22,041 bases of DNA, from positions 1 to 22,041 of the forward strand of contig CAZCZR010000026.1 in assembly GCA_964503455.1 (NCBI GenBank), read 5' to 3'. Below are positions 14,401-22,041 of this stretch, one piece after another. Every line of letters begins with the position of its first letter. Position 1 is the stretch's first letter. The notes below the pieces were generated by a model. That model searched no databases, had not been told where the DNA came from, and worked only from the letters and a program-made list of their open reading frames with translations. The translations under genes and the position numbers were made by a program. Origin of the DNA: CAZCZR01 sp964503455 (lineage in GTDB: Bacteria; Bacillota; Clostridia; UBA1381).

Positions 14401-15477
14401 CTATCTCTCCTTTACAGTGCCGCCCTTTACATAGTACAGCCGCCCCGTATCTGCCACATCCTCGCGGTCGGTACAGGTTATTATGACCTGCTTGCCGCGA
14501 ATCCGCTCCGCAAGATACGCCCGTCTGCCCTTGTCAAGCTCACTCATTATATCATCCAAAAGCATTACCGGCTGTTCGCCGCGAATCTCATATATGCAGT
14601 CCGCCTGAGCAAGCTTCATCGAAAGCACCGCTGTGCGCTGCTGCCCCTGCGAGCCGTAAAACGCCGCATTCTTTCCGTCAATCATCACCCGTATATCATC
14701 GCGCTGAATACCGTACTGCGCCGCGCCCATACGCACCTCGCGCTCAAGTCCTCGGCAGAATATCTCATACAGCTCCTCCGCGGTTTCGGCTTCCGAATTG
14801 GGCGCGTATTCAAGCCGCAGCTCCTCTGCGGATATTTCCTTATGCACCTTTGCGGCAAACTCGCCGCACTTCAGCGTAAAGCTGCGCCGCGCCTTCATAA
14901 GACCTATGCCGCTTTTTGCCATAGCCTCGTTCCATATCTCCATAGTGGGATCGGAGGTTCTGCCGGTCTTTGCCATTTGCTTTAAAAGGCTGTTTTTTTG
15001 AGCCAGTATCTTATGATACTCCGCCAGCCCCGACAGATACGACGGATATAGCTGACTTATCGCCGAGTCGAGGAATTTTCTTCTCATGCCCGGCGCGCCC
15101 TTTACAAGGCCCAAATCCTCCGGCGAGAACATCACCGCGTTAAAGCAGCTCATCAGCCTTGACAGCCTGTTCACCTGAACATTATTTATTTTTATAAGCT
15201 TCTTGCCGTTTTTTAAAAGCCTGATAAGTATTTTATATTCCCTTTCGGAATCCTCAAATTCAAGCATCAGCGTCGCGGCGTCGGCGCCGAAGCGTATCAT
15301 CTCGCGGTCAAACTTCGCGCGGGCGCTCCTGCCTTGAGAAAACAGATATACCGCTTCAAGCAGATTTGTCTTTCCCTGGGCGTTGTCGCCGTATATGATG
15401 TTTGTACCCTCGGAAAAATCCACCCTCGCGGAAGCATAGTTTCTGAAATCCGAAAGCGTCAGTTTTTTTACGTGCAT
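14401..15477 (-). CDS. recF: DNA replication and repair protein RecF
   Basis: This 358-residue SMC-like ATPase works with RecO and RecR to load RecA at gaps. It has a Walker A motif GDNAQGKT (30-37), an ABC-type signature GSQGQQR (275-281), Walker B LLDDIMSELD (306-315) and a closing TCTD (334-337). Length is near the family's usual 360-375 residues. The start ATG 15477 lies 1 nt after the yaaA stop, so its ribosome binding site is inside yaaA and the two are translationally coupled. Confidence 0.97.
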   Translation of the reverse strand: MHVKKLTLSDFRNYASARVDFSEGTNIIYGDNAQGKTNLLEAVYLFSQGRSARAKFDREMIRFGADAATLMLEFEDSEREYKILIRLLKNGKKLIKINNVQVNRLSRLMSCFNAVMFSPEDLGLVKGAPGMRRKFLDSAISQLYPSYLSGLAEYHKILAQKNSLLKQMAKTGRTSDPTMEIWNEAMAKSGIGLMKARRSFTLKCGEFAAKVHKEISAEELRLEYAPNSEAETAEELYEIFCRGLEREVRMGAAQYGIQRDDIRVMIDGKNAAFYGSQGQQRTAVLSMKLAQADCIYEIRGEQPVMLLDDIMSELDKGRRAYLAERIRGKQVIITCTDREDVADTGRLYYVKGGTVKER

Positions 15478-15478
15478 A

Positions 15479-15700
15479 TCACTCGACCGCTATAAGACAG
15501 TCCTCATCCTCAAATCGGACCGTCACCTTATCCCCCGGCCTCAGCTTCTTGCCGCGCATAGCGCACACGCTGCCGTTGACCTCAACTATCCCCGCAAGTA
15601 TCATATCCTTCGCATCTCCGCCTGTTTTGGCAACGCCGGCAAACTTCAAAAGCTGATCCAGCTTTATAAAATCAGTCGTTATGTTAATTTTCGCTTCCAT
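15479..15700 (-). CDS. yaaA: S4-domain RNA-binding protein YaaA (RlbA)
   Basis: The 73-residue S4-like RNA-binding protein sits in its conserved position directly before recF; the family is linked to ribosome assembly or to RecF-associated functions. Typical motifs are DQLLKFAGVAKTGGDAKDMI, GIVEVNGSVCAMRGKKLRPGD and VTVRFED. An earlier in-frame TTG (15715) is rejected because TTGAGGAGGG contains the Shine-Dalgarno; ATG 15700 follows GAGGAGG at good spacing and starts MEAKINITT. It follows relA by 57 nt, a gap that contains a small hairpin, and is not next to dnaN here. Confidence 0.92.
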   Translation of the reverse strand: MEAKINITTDFIKLDQLLKFAGVAKTGGDAKDMILAGIVEVNGSVCAMRGKKLRPGDKVTVRFEDEDCLIAVE

Positions 15701-15727
15701 AGCCGCCCTCCTCAATTCCTTGCATCA

Positions 15728-15747
15728 GGCGCTTTGCCAAAGACGCC
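15728..15747 (-). other. Small RNA hairpin in the relA-yaaA gap
   Basis: GGCG-CTTT (15728-15735) pairs with AAAG-CGCC (15739-15742 and 15744-15747) around a 3-nt loop, with one bulged base at 15743. No T-run follows on the minus strand, so it is not a canonical terminator; it could mark an mRNA processing or partial pausing site. Confidence 0.4.
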
Positions 15748-15757
15748 CTTATACATA

Positions 15758-17992
15758 TCAGTTAGCCACTCGCTTTACGGTATCAACGCCGGGCAGCTGT
15801 TTTAATTTTTTCACGATCCTCTGCAGCTCGGCGGTGTCCGTTATCTCAAGACCCACCTGCACCACAGCGATGTTCTTTTTTGTTACAAAGGCATTGACCG
15901 ACGTGTATGTCACGCCCATATCTATAAGCACCTTCGTAACCTCTATAAGGAAGCCCGGCCTGTCCGGAGCCTCCACCTGTATATTCGTAACATACGTCGC
16001 GTTGCGCTTTCCCCATTCGACCTCGATAAATCTTCCCGCATATTCCTCGTTTTTCTGTGACGAGATTATGTTCGGGCAGTCGGTCCTGTGAACGGAAACT
16101 CCGCGTCCGTTTGTGATAAATCCTATTATATCATCTCCCGCTACGGGATTGCAGCATTTGGCAAGACGTACAAGGCAGTTGTCTATGCCCTTCACCACTA
16201 TAAGCTGACCCGAATCGCGCTGCTTCTTTGCCGGATCCTGCTGCGAAGCGGTCCCATCTAAAAGCAGCTTCTCCTTTTCAAGCCGTCTTTTCTCGCTGAG
16301 CCACTCCTCCCTCAAACGCATTATCACCTTCTGCGCCGTAAGCGCCCCGTAGCCGACTCCGGCGTACAGATCCTCCATCGTCGCAAAGCTGTAGCGCTTT
16401 AAAAGCGGCTCGGTCCACTCCGGTCTGAAGAGCTGACGGTAAGTAAAGCCCATACGCTTCAGTTCCTTGTCGATAAGCTCCTTGCCGTGTATCACGTTCT
16501 CCTCTCTACATTCGCGCTTGAACCAGAGATTTATCTTATTCTTCGCCTGCGAGGTCTTTACGACCTTGAGCCAATCTCTGGACGGGCCGTGGGAATTTTG
16601 CGTAAGTATTTCCACCATCTCGCCGTTTTGCAGCTTATAGTTGTTCGGAACTATCTTGCCGTTGACCTTGGCGCCGCTCATCTTATAGCCGACCTCGGTA
16701 TGGATCGCGAACGCGAAATCGATCGGCGTCGCATCAAGCGGCAGGCTGATCACCTTGCCCTGCGGCGTGAACACGAACACCTCATCCGAAAACAGGTCTA
16801 TTTTCAGCGTGTTCATGAAATCATCGGTGTCTATTATGTCAATCTGCGTTTCCAAAAGCTTTCTGACCCATTCAAGCTTGTTGTCCATGGGGTTCGCGCC
16901 GGAGATACCCTCTTTATACTTCCAATGCGCCGCGATACCCTCTTCCGCTATCTTATGCATCTCATGCGTGCGTATCTGTATTTCAAACGGCGTAGAATTT
17001 TTACCGATGACCGTTGTATGCAGCGACTGATAACCGTTCGGCTTAGGCATCGCGATATAATCCTTAAACCGCATAGGCACCGGCGTGTAAAGCTCATGCA
17101 CCATGCCAAGCACCGCATAGCAGTCCGCCACGGTGTTAACTATTATTCTTACGGCAAACAAATCGTAAAGCTCGTCTATAGTCTTATTCTGCTCATACAT
17201 TTTTCGGAATATACTGTAAAAGTGCTTTGCCCTGCCGTTTATCTCGCCGTCTATGTGCATCTCGGCAAGCTTTTTTCTAAGCTCCTCAATAATGCCCGCG
17301 ATATATTCCTCGCGCTCGGAGCGTTTCTGATTTATGCTTGAACGTATTTCCTCAAAAGCCACGGGATCAAGGTATTTCAGCGCAAGATCCTCAAGCTCCG
17401 TCTTTATATTCGACATACCCAGTCTGTGCGCAAGCGGCGCGTACACCTCAAGCGTTTCCCGCGAGATTGTCAGCTGCTTGCTTCTGGGCATATACTTTAA
17501 TGTTCTCATATTGTGCAGGCGGTCGATCAGCTTGATTATGACGACGCGTATATCCTTCGCCATAGCGAGGAACATCTTTCGCAGGTTTTCAACCTGCTGC
17601 TCCTCCTGAGTGCTGTACTGGATCTTTTTCAGCTTTGTCACTCCGTCCACCAGCTGAGCAACGTCTTTTCCGAACAGCGCCGCAATATCGCCCGATGTAT
17701 AGCCCGTGTCCTCCACCACGTCATGGAGCAGACAAGCCGCTATCGCCGCCGGATCAAGTGACATTTCCGATGCGATATACGCTATCTGCACCGGATGCTC
17801 GATGTACGGCGCGCCGGACTTTCTAAACTGTCCCTTATGCGCCGATTTCGCAACAAAGTACGCTGTTTCGATAAGGTCGGTATTAGCGCTTGCGTTATGT
17901 GTTTTCGCGTTTTGGATTATCTTTTGGACAATCGCGTCTGTATCCTCGGCAATATAAGGTACCTTTGCCGGTTCTGCTATTACATTGCTCAT
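15758..17992 (-). CDS. relA: Bifunctional (p)ppGpp synthetase/hydrolase (RelA/SpoT, Rel)
   Basis: This 744-residue long RSH enzyme makes and degrades the alarmone (p)ppGpp in the stringent response, sensing starved ribosomes. The hydrolase domain is intact, with HKGQFRKSGAPYIEHP and the HD pair at 90-91 in LLHDVVEDTGY. The synthetase has RFKDYIAMPKPNGYQSLHTT; RFKD (308-311) is the RxKD form seen in bifunctional Rel. The TGS domain is at about 402-463 (DEVFVFTPQGKVISLP). A zinc-finger-like LAKCCNPVAGDDIIGF and a C-terminal ACT domain (about 672-744) follow. The GTG at 18001 is rejected because it overlaps the Shine-Dalgarno AAGGGGG; ATG 17992 has 8-nt spacing. recJ lies 71 nt upstream, without the usual apt gene between. 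Confidence 0.96.
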   Translation of the reverse strand: MSNVIAEPAKVPYIAEDTDAIVQKIIQNAKTHNASANTDLIETAYFVAKSAHKGQFRKSGAPYIEHPVQIAYIASEMSLDPAAIAACLLHDVVEDTGYTSGDIAALFGKDVAQLVDGVTKLKKIQYSTQEEQQVENLRKMFLAMAKDIRVVIIKLIDRLHNMRTLKYMPRSKQLTISRETLEVYAPLAHRLGMSNIKTELEDLALKYLDPVAFEEIRSSINQKRSEREEYIAGIIEELRKKLAEMHIDGEINGRAKHFYSIFRKMYEQNKTIDELYDLFAVRIIVNTVADCYAVLGMVHELYTPVPMRFKDYIAMPKPNGYQSLHTTVIGKNSTPFEIQIRTHEMHKIAEEGIAAHWKYKEGISGANPMDNKLEWVRKLLETQIDIIDTDDFMNTLKIDLFSDEVFVFTPQGKVISLPLDATPIDFAFAIHTEVGYKMSGAKVNGKIVPNNYKLQNGEMVEILTQNSHGPSRDWLKVVKTSQAKNKINLWFKRECREENVIHGKELIDKELKRMGFTYRQLFRPEWTEPLLKRYSFATMEDLYAGVGYGALTAQKVIMRLREEWLSEKRRLEKEKLLLDGTASQQDPAKKQRDSGQLIVVKGIDNCLVRLAKCCNPVAGDDIIGFITNGRGVSVHRTDCPNIISSQKNEEYAGRFIEVEWGKRNATYVTNIQVEAPDRPGFLIEVTKVLIDMGVTYTSVNAFVTKKNIAVVQVGLEITDTAELQRIVKKLKQLPGVDTVKRVAN

Positions 17993-18063
17993 GCCTGACA
18001 CCCCCTTGAATTTAAGTGCTTTCCGATGCTGAGTTTATCGATGTCGGGAATCCGCCGATTAAA

Positions 18064-19779
18064 TTAGTGTTTCCTTATGTCTTTTAACATCATCTGCACC
18101 TGCTCATTGCCCATGTAATTGTTTATATCTATCTGATAAGCCGCGTCTACCATATCGCCCGGCTTGATTGTATCGTACATCTCCGCCATACGGAATCCTA
18201 TAGCGTTTACGTATACCGCCCCGTCCGTAAGCCTCATGCGCAGATGCTTTTCATCGGCGCCTATCTTAGACACGCTTGTCACCCGCACATTCGCCGTTGC
18301 GAATACGGGTCTTTCGTTGCCCATGCCGTAAGGCTCCAGCCTTTCAAGCATTTTCGCGTTTTTGACCGTTACGTCCCTAAGCTTCAGACCGCAGTCGATA
18401 CCAAGCTGCGGAGTTGTCGCGTCCGGCTTCATATTTTCCGCCGCGTATTCGTTTATCCTTCTGGTAAACACCGCCAGATCCGCCATGTTCAGATTCAGTC
18501 CGGCGGCTGCCGCATGGCCTCCGTAGCCTATAAGATTATCCTCGCAGGCAGTCAGCGCGTCAAAAAGGTTAAATCCCGACACGCTTCTTCCCGAACCCTT
18601 GCCTATATCTCCGGAATACGAGATCAAAATACTCGGCTTATAATATTTTTCCAAAATCCTTGACGCCACTATCCCTATAACGCCCTGATGCCAATCCTCG
18701 TGAGCAAGCACTATGACTTTTTTCTTGTCAAAATCCGGATCCGACTCTATCATCTCGACAGCCTCGGCAAAGATCTCTTGCTCTATTCTCTGCCGCTCAC
18801 GGTTCGCCTCGCTGAGCTTTTCGGCTATGGGACGCGCCTCGTCAATTGTTTTTGCCATCAAAAGCTCCACCGCAAGCTTGGCGTTAAGCATCCTGCCCGC
18901 CGCGTTTATCCTCGGCGACAGCAAAAACGCTACCATTGACGAATCCTTCTTCTGCGTTCCGCTGCCGGCGCTCTCGATAAGCGCGCTTACTCCGGGGATG
19001 CCTTTTTCTTCAAGCAGCTTCAAGCCCCTGTCCACAATAACTCTGTTCTCATCCAAAAGCGGAACCACGTCCGCGATAGTGCCTATGGCGGCGAGAGAGG
19101 CGTATCTGTCAAAGTATTCCCTTGCCGAATACCCCATTTTCATAGCCGTCGCTATCACAAGCTTGAACGCCACGCCTACTCCGGCAAGTCCCTCATATCC
19201 CGCCTCGCAATCGGGGCGCTTCGGATTTATGACTGCGTAAACATTCGGCAGCTTTTCCTTGCAGGTATGGTGATCGGTAACGATGACCTCCATGCCCTGA
19301 AGCTTGGCAAACTCCATTTCTCCGATGGAGGTTATGCCGCAGTCAACGGTTATCATCAGCTTTGCGCCTCTGATTATCAGACGGTTCACCGCCTTGATGT
19401 TTACCCCGTAACCCTCTTTATAGCGGTCGGGTATATAGTAATCGACATTGGCTCCGGCGGATTTTAAGAAGCTGTACAGAAGCGTTGTTGACGTGATGCC
19501 GTCAACGTCGTAGTCGCCGTACACCACTATGCTCTCTCCGGAGTTGATCGCTTTGATTATGCGCTCGGCTGCTTTTTCCACATCCGTCATTTCAAGGGGA
19601 TTTTTCATTGCCTGCATGGATTTTGTCAAAAACATTCTGACATCGTCCTCTTTTTCGATGCCCCTGTTCAGAAGCAGCGCGGCAACTACAACGGGGATGT
19701 GCATTTTCCCCGCCAATGCCGCTATCCTGTCATTCCCGACTTTTTTATTTTTGTAAACCCATTCCTTGGCAATACTCAT
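18064..19779 (-). CDS. recJ: Single-stranded-DNA-specific exonuclease RecJ
   Basis: This 571-residue 5'-3' ssDNA exonuclease of the DHH family acts in RecF-pathway repair and mismatch repair. Catalytic manganese motifs are intact: GDYDVDGITST (88-98), TVDCGITS (144-151) and TDHHTC (168-173). The DHHA1 part has GKGSGRSVSGF and GYGGHAAAAGL (418-428), followed by an OB-fold C-terminal region (about 455-571). Length fits the compact bacterial form. The start ATG 19779 follows AAGGA at about 11 nt. A recJ-relA order is common in Bacillota, usually with apt between; apt is absent here. It lies 77 nt downstream of ricT. Confidence 0.96.
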   Translation of the reverse strand: MSIAKEWVYKNKKVGNDRIAALAGKMHIPVVVAALLLNRGIEKEDDVRMFLTKSMQAMKNPLEMTDVEKAAERIIKAINSGESIVVYGDYDVDGITSTTLLYSFLKSAGANVDYYIPDRYKEGYGVNIKAVNRLIIRGAKLMITVDCGITSIGEMEFAKLQGMEVIVTDHHTCKEKLPNVYAVINPKRPDCEAGYEGLAGVGVAFKLVIATAMKMGYSAREYFDRYASLAAIGTIADVVPLLDENRVIVDRGLKLLEEKGIPGVSALIESAGSGTQKKDSSMVAFLLSPRINAAGRMLNAKLAVELLMAKTIDEARPIAEKLSEANRERQRIEQEIFAEAVEMIESDPDFDKKKVIVLAHEDWHQGVIGIVASRILEKYYKPSILISYSGDIGKGSGRSVSGFNLFDALTACEDNLIGYGGHAAAAGLNLNMADLAVFTRRINEYAAENMKPDATTPQLGIDCGLKLRDVTVKNAKMLERLEPYGMGNERPVFATANVRVTSVSKIGADEKHLRMRLTDGAVYVNAIGFRMAEMYDTIKPGDMVDAAYQIDINNYMGNEQVQMMLKDIRKH

Positions 19780-19856
19780 TGTAACGGTGTCCTTCCATTA
19801 TCGGTCCGGCAAGCGCGCAGCGCGTTTATCCGGTTATTCAGGAATCGTCGGTTCCT

Positions 19857-20735
19857 TTAATCTTCAAGATTTTTCAGCGCCTTTTCCTCCGCCGAAGTAT
19901 CTTCGCTGTCATCATTGTTTCTCATCCGTTTTAAGACCTTCAAATCGCTGACGTCATATTCCTTAAGCTCGGCGGTAGTCTCCGAATCTATCTTTACCTT
20001 CACTCTTTGTTTAAGCAGGCTGACACTTTCGACCGTACCCTTTCCGTCGGGAGTCTTTACCAACGAGCCTTCACGCGGGGTCCTTTTTATCAGATCCTCA
20101 TAGGCGTCCTGCTCAAACTTAAGGCAGCACATAAGTCTGCCGCAGGCTCCCGATATTTTCGCGGGATTCAGCGACAAGCCCTGCTCCTTCGCCATCTTTA
20201 TCGACACAGGGGCGAACTCGCCCAGAAATGTCGAGCAGCAAAGCGCCTTTCCGCACATTCCTACGCTGCCCATCATCTTTGCCTCATCGCGCACGCCTAT
20301 CTGCCGAAGCTCTATCCTCGTTCTGAACACGTTGGCAAGATCCTTCACCAGATCGCGGAAATCCACTCTTCCTTCGGCGGTAAAATAAAACAGTATCTTG
20401 CTCCCGTCAAAGGCGTATTCCACGTCTATAAGCTTCATTTCAAGCTTGTGCTTCTCTATTTTATTAAGGCAGACCGAGAACGCCTTTTTCTCGTTTTCAC
20501 GGTTTTCGTTGTATCTTGCCACATCGTTTTCATCCGCTATACGGAGGACTTGCCTGAGAGGCTTCGGCACCTTGTCATCTTCAAGCTCTCTGACGCCGAA
20601 AACCACCTCTCCGAACTCAACGCCGCGCGCCGTTTCGACTATCACATGGCTGCCTCTCTCCACGTTCAGTTCTCCGGGGTCAAAGTAGTAAACCTTGCCC
20701 ACCGGCTTGAACCGCACTCCAATTATTTTTATCAT
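19857..20735 (-). CDS. ricT: RicT/YaaT (PSP1 C-terminal domain) regulatory protein
   Basis: The 292-residue PSP1-domain protein belongs to the RicT family. In Bacillus subtilis RicT forms the Y-complex with RicA and RicF, binds iron-sulfur clusters and promotes RNase Y-dependent mRNA maturation, affecting competence, sporulation and biofilm. Diagnostic cysteine motifs are present: GMCGKALCC (C161, C166, C167) and GACGRLMCC (C198, C203, C204), with FAPVSIKMAKEQGLSLNPAKISG between them. An acidic, charged tail (about 272-292) is probably disordered. The usual neighbour holB is missing here. The start is ATG 20735 after AAAGGAAA. RicA and RicF are not in this window. Confidence 0.94.
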   Translation of the reverse strand: MIKIIGVRFKPVGKVYYFDPGELNVERGSHVIVETARGVEFGEVVFGVRELEDDKVPKPLRQVLRIADENDVARYNENRENEKKAFSVCLNKIEKHKLEMKLIDVEYAFDGSKILFYFTAEGRVDFRDLVKDLANVFRTRIELRQIGVRDEAKMMGSVGMCGKALCCSTFLGEFAPVSIKMAKEQGLSLNPAKISGACGRLMCCLKFEQDAYEDLIKRTPREGSLVKTPDGKGTVESVSLLKQRVKVKIDSETTAELKEYDVSDLKVLKRMRNNDDSEDTSAEEKALKNLED

Positions 20736-20753
20736 CTATATATTTCCTTTCCG

Positions 20754-21206
20754 TCAGTCAAGTCCCGCGTATTTTCGGGCGCGTTTATAAAATTCGGGCG
20801 ACGCGTCTATGGCGACAGCCTTATTTTTATCGGACCTGCTTGTTATATACACTCTCTGCCTGCGGCTGAACACCGATATGCAGAAATACTGCGCCCTGAC
20901 ATCGGGCTTTTGGCGGGAGATGTTTTTTATATCCTTTATTTCAAATTCCGCTTCCTTGTTTCTGTGTTTGCCGATGGCGCGGTTTACGCGTATAACGCTT
21001 TTGTCGGCGTAATATGTATACACCGCGGAGTAGCGCACCAGTGTAAAGTACGCAAGTATCGCAAAAAGCACTATCGCCGTTATATCGGCAACGAGCTTAT
21101 AGCTTTGCATACAAAATTTCATATACGCCGTCACGGTGCATATCGCCACCGCCCATATAAGCACAAACACAAATTCCTTGCCGCCGGCTTTTTTTATTTC
21201 GGTCAT
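20754..21206 (-). CDS. Small membrane protein with two TM segments and a PH-like cytoplasmic domain
   Basis: I do not recognise this 150-residue protein by name. It has two hydrophobic segments (about 11-32 and 38-57) joined by a short turn, then a basic soluble part (about 60-150) with YYADKSVIRVNRAIGKHRNK and AEFEIKDIKNISRQ. That pattern is reminiscent of bacterial PH-domain membrane proteins, where the soluble part begins with a T/Y..l.i..G strand and an IkdI..i helix. The Shine-Dalgarno GAGG overlaps the stop of the DUF975 gene upstream, and the gap to ricT is 18 nt, so it belongs to the same operon. Function is unknown. Confidence 0.8.
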   Translation of the reverse strand: MTEIKKAGGKEFVFVLIWAVAICTVTAYMKFCMQSYKLVADITAIVLFAILAYFTLVRYSAVYTYYADKSVIRVNRAIGKHRNKEAEFEIKDIKNISRQKPDVRAQYFCISVFSRRQRVYITSRSDKNKAVAIDASPEFYKRARKYAGLD

Positions 21207-21215
21207 GGCTTTACC

Positions 21216-21944
21216 TCATATATTCAAGGTTTCGATAACCCCGCCGAGATTTTCCGGAGTGGTAACGCCGTTTTGCACCGCCCTGAACCGGAGGTATCTG
21301 TACAGCTCGCTTCTTGTCGTTTCAACATACGGCTTTACAAAAATTACACCAATGCCGAACGCCAAATATCCCAAGAAGTACCAGCCTATAAATGACAGAT
21401 CCAGCACAAACACATTCAGCTTGTGGCCGTACATCATATCGCGGCTGAGTTCTCTTGCGGCGCGGGCGTCCATGGAAGGATTTTCCGACAGGATATACTC
21501 CACAAGATACCAGTCATAGCTCTTTACTATGCCCGGTATTACAAACAAAATGCTCCACAGGCTGATAAACAGCCTTTTTAAAAACATGGTCTTGACAACA
21601 TTTTTGTATTCGCAGCTAAAGGGGAATATAAGCTCTTTTATCTCATCTTCTCCGCGCGATGAGCGCAGAAAAAACGAAGCCTTTCCGACAAGCAGCGGAT
21701 AGCCTATAAAAATGCCTATAAGCAGCGCGATCACCGCTATGCCGCCGGACGCCGTCATGATGCCCATGATCTCCGTTTCGGACATTGCCTCCAATTTATT
21801 GGTGAGCGCAACAGGATTGATATTCATATTGACGCCTATCTCGCCGCACATAACGCCCGCGATAAGACACACAAGCAAGCCCTGCCAGTACATTCTGCGC
21901 ATTGTTCCTTTTGCCTTGGATTTTAAGTCAGCTCTGGTCCACAT
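21216..21944 (-). CDS. DUF975 family membrane protein
   Basis: The 242-residue integral membrane protein is recognised as DUF975 by its N-terminus (RADLKSKAKGTMRR), the block LFVIPGIVKSYDWYLVEYIL, the segment ELSRDMMYGHK and the following LSFIGWYFLGYLAFG. About five hydrophobic segments are visible. The family is common in clostridia and lactobacilli and has no established function. ATG 21950 is only 2-3 nt from the Shine-Dalgarno AAGGAG, so ATG 21944 at 7-nt spacing is chosen. It is the first gene after the promoter at 21994-22022 and probably heads the long leftward operon. Confidence 0.9.
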   Translation of the reverse strand: MWTRADLKSKAKGTMRRMYWQGLLVCLIAGVMCGEIGVNMNINPVALTNKLEAMSETEIMGIMTASGGIAVIALLIGIFIGYPLLVGKASFFLRSSRGEDEIKELIFPFSCEYKNVVKTMFLKRLFISLWSILFVIPGIVKSYDWYLVEYILSENPSMDARAARELSRDMMYGHKLNVFVLDLSFIGWYFLGYLAFGIGVIFVKPYVETTRSELYRYLRFRAVQNGVTTPENLGGVIETLNI

Positions 21945-21993
21945 AAACATTCTCCTTGTCTGAAAAGCGTTTCCATATAATATACCTTATTAT

Positions 21994-22022
21994 ATTATAA
22001 CACAAATCACTTTAAATTGCAA
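21994..22022 (-). promoter_or_regulatory. Sigma-A type promoter of the DUF975-ricT-recJ gene string
   Basis: On the minus strand TTGCAA (22022-22017) and a perfect TATAAT (21999-21994) lie 17 nt apart. The start point would be near 21987, leaving a leader of about 42 nt. I see no second promoter of this quality between here and gyrB. Confidence 0.85.
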
Positions 22023-22041
22023 CCCCCGAATTGCCGCAGGG

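Noticed and set aside
15728..15747. Terminator separating relA from yaaA
   Set aside because: The hairpin is short with a bulge and no T-run follows on the minus strand.
16487..17341. 284-codon plus-strand open frame
   Set aside because: It is antisense to the relA synthetase and TGS region; basic, low-information translation with no start signal.
19800..19830. G+C-rich palindromic stretch between ricT and recJ as a terminator
   Set aside because: Short CGCG/CGCG and CCGG/CCGG pairings exist on the minus strand, but no T-run follows and recJ begins shortly after, so read-through is more likely.
20007..21395. 462-codon plus-strand open frame
   Set aside because: It runs antisense through ricT, the 2-TM gene and part of the DUF975 gene, all of which have ribosome binding sites and family motifs. 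Its translation is Leu/His/Tyr/Arg-rich with no recognisable domain and no Shine-Dalgarno.

Overview
The window reads as chromosomal DNA from a Gram-positive, endospore-lineage Bacillota, most likely a clostridial and possibly uncultured gut-type bacterium. This is inferred from a firmicute-style L10 leader upstream of rplJ, the yaaA-recF-remB-gyrB block, a RicT (YaaT/PSP1) protein, a DUF975 membrane protein, a DUF6472-like mini-protein, and two proteins carrying S-layer homology (SLH) domains. I see no phage, insertion sequence, CRISPR array, tRNA or rRNA gene.

Left arm, plus strand (1-7523). A consensus promoter (29-57) and an L10-type leader precede rplJ and rplL. These are followed, unusually, by yceD (DUF177) and rpmF rather than rpoB, and the unit closes with a strong terminator (2034-2066). 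A second consensus promoter (2126-2154) starts a three-gene unit: a cytoplasmic GH2 glycosidase, a secreted BspA-type leucine-rich-repeat protein anchored by three SLH domains, and a PP2C-like protein that lacks several canonical metal ligands. It ends at a terminator at 7480-7523.

Centre (7570-11283). A 1039-residue SLH protein, probably the main S-layer protein, lies on the minus strand. It has ribosomal-protein-like codon use, a strong terminator with a UUCG tetraloop, a consensus promoter and a structured 5' leader of about 250 nt. That leader contains what looks like an H-type pseudoknot 20-70 nt upstream of the ribosome binding site. This leader is the least explained and most interesting element in the window. 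A divergent promoter, preceded by a run of A/T tracts, drives an RNase H with an N-terminal hybrid-binding domain.

Right arm, minus strand (11914-22022). One near-continuous gene string runs leftward from a consensus promoter at 21994-22022: DUF975 membrane protein, small two-TM protein, ricT, recJ, relA/spoT, yaaA, recF, remB, gyrB and a DUF6472-like 59-residue cysteine protein, ending at a hairpin at 11914-11941. Many junctions are coupled (1-12 nt gaps, Shine-Dalgarno sites inside upstream genes). The string joins DNA repair and supercoiling (recJ, recF, gyrB) to stringent-response (relA) and matrix/sporulation regulators (ricT, remB). It contains the gyrB side of the classical dnaA-dnaN-yaaA-recF-remB-gyrB origin cluster, but relA stands where dnaA-dnaN would be expected.

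All calls were made by reading the sequence and its translations. No database search or RNA-folding program was run.
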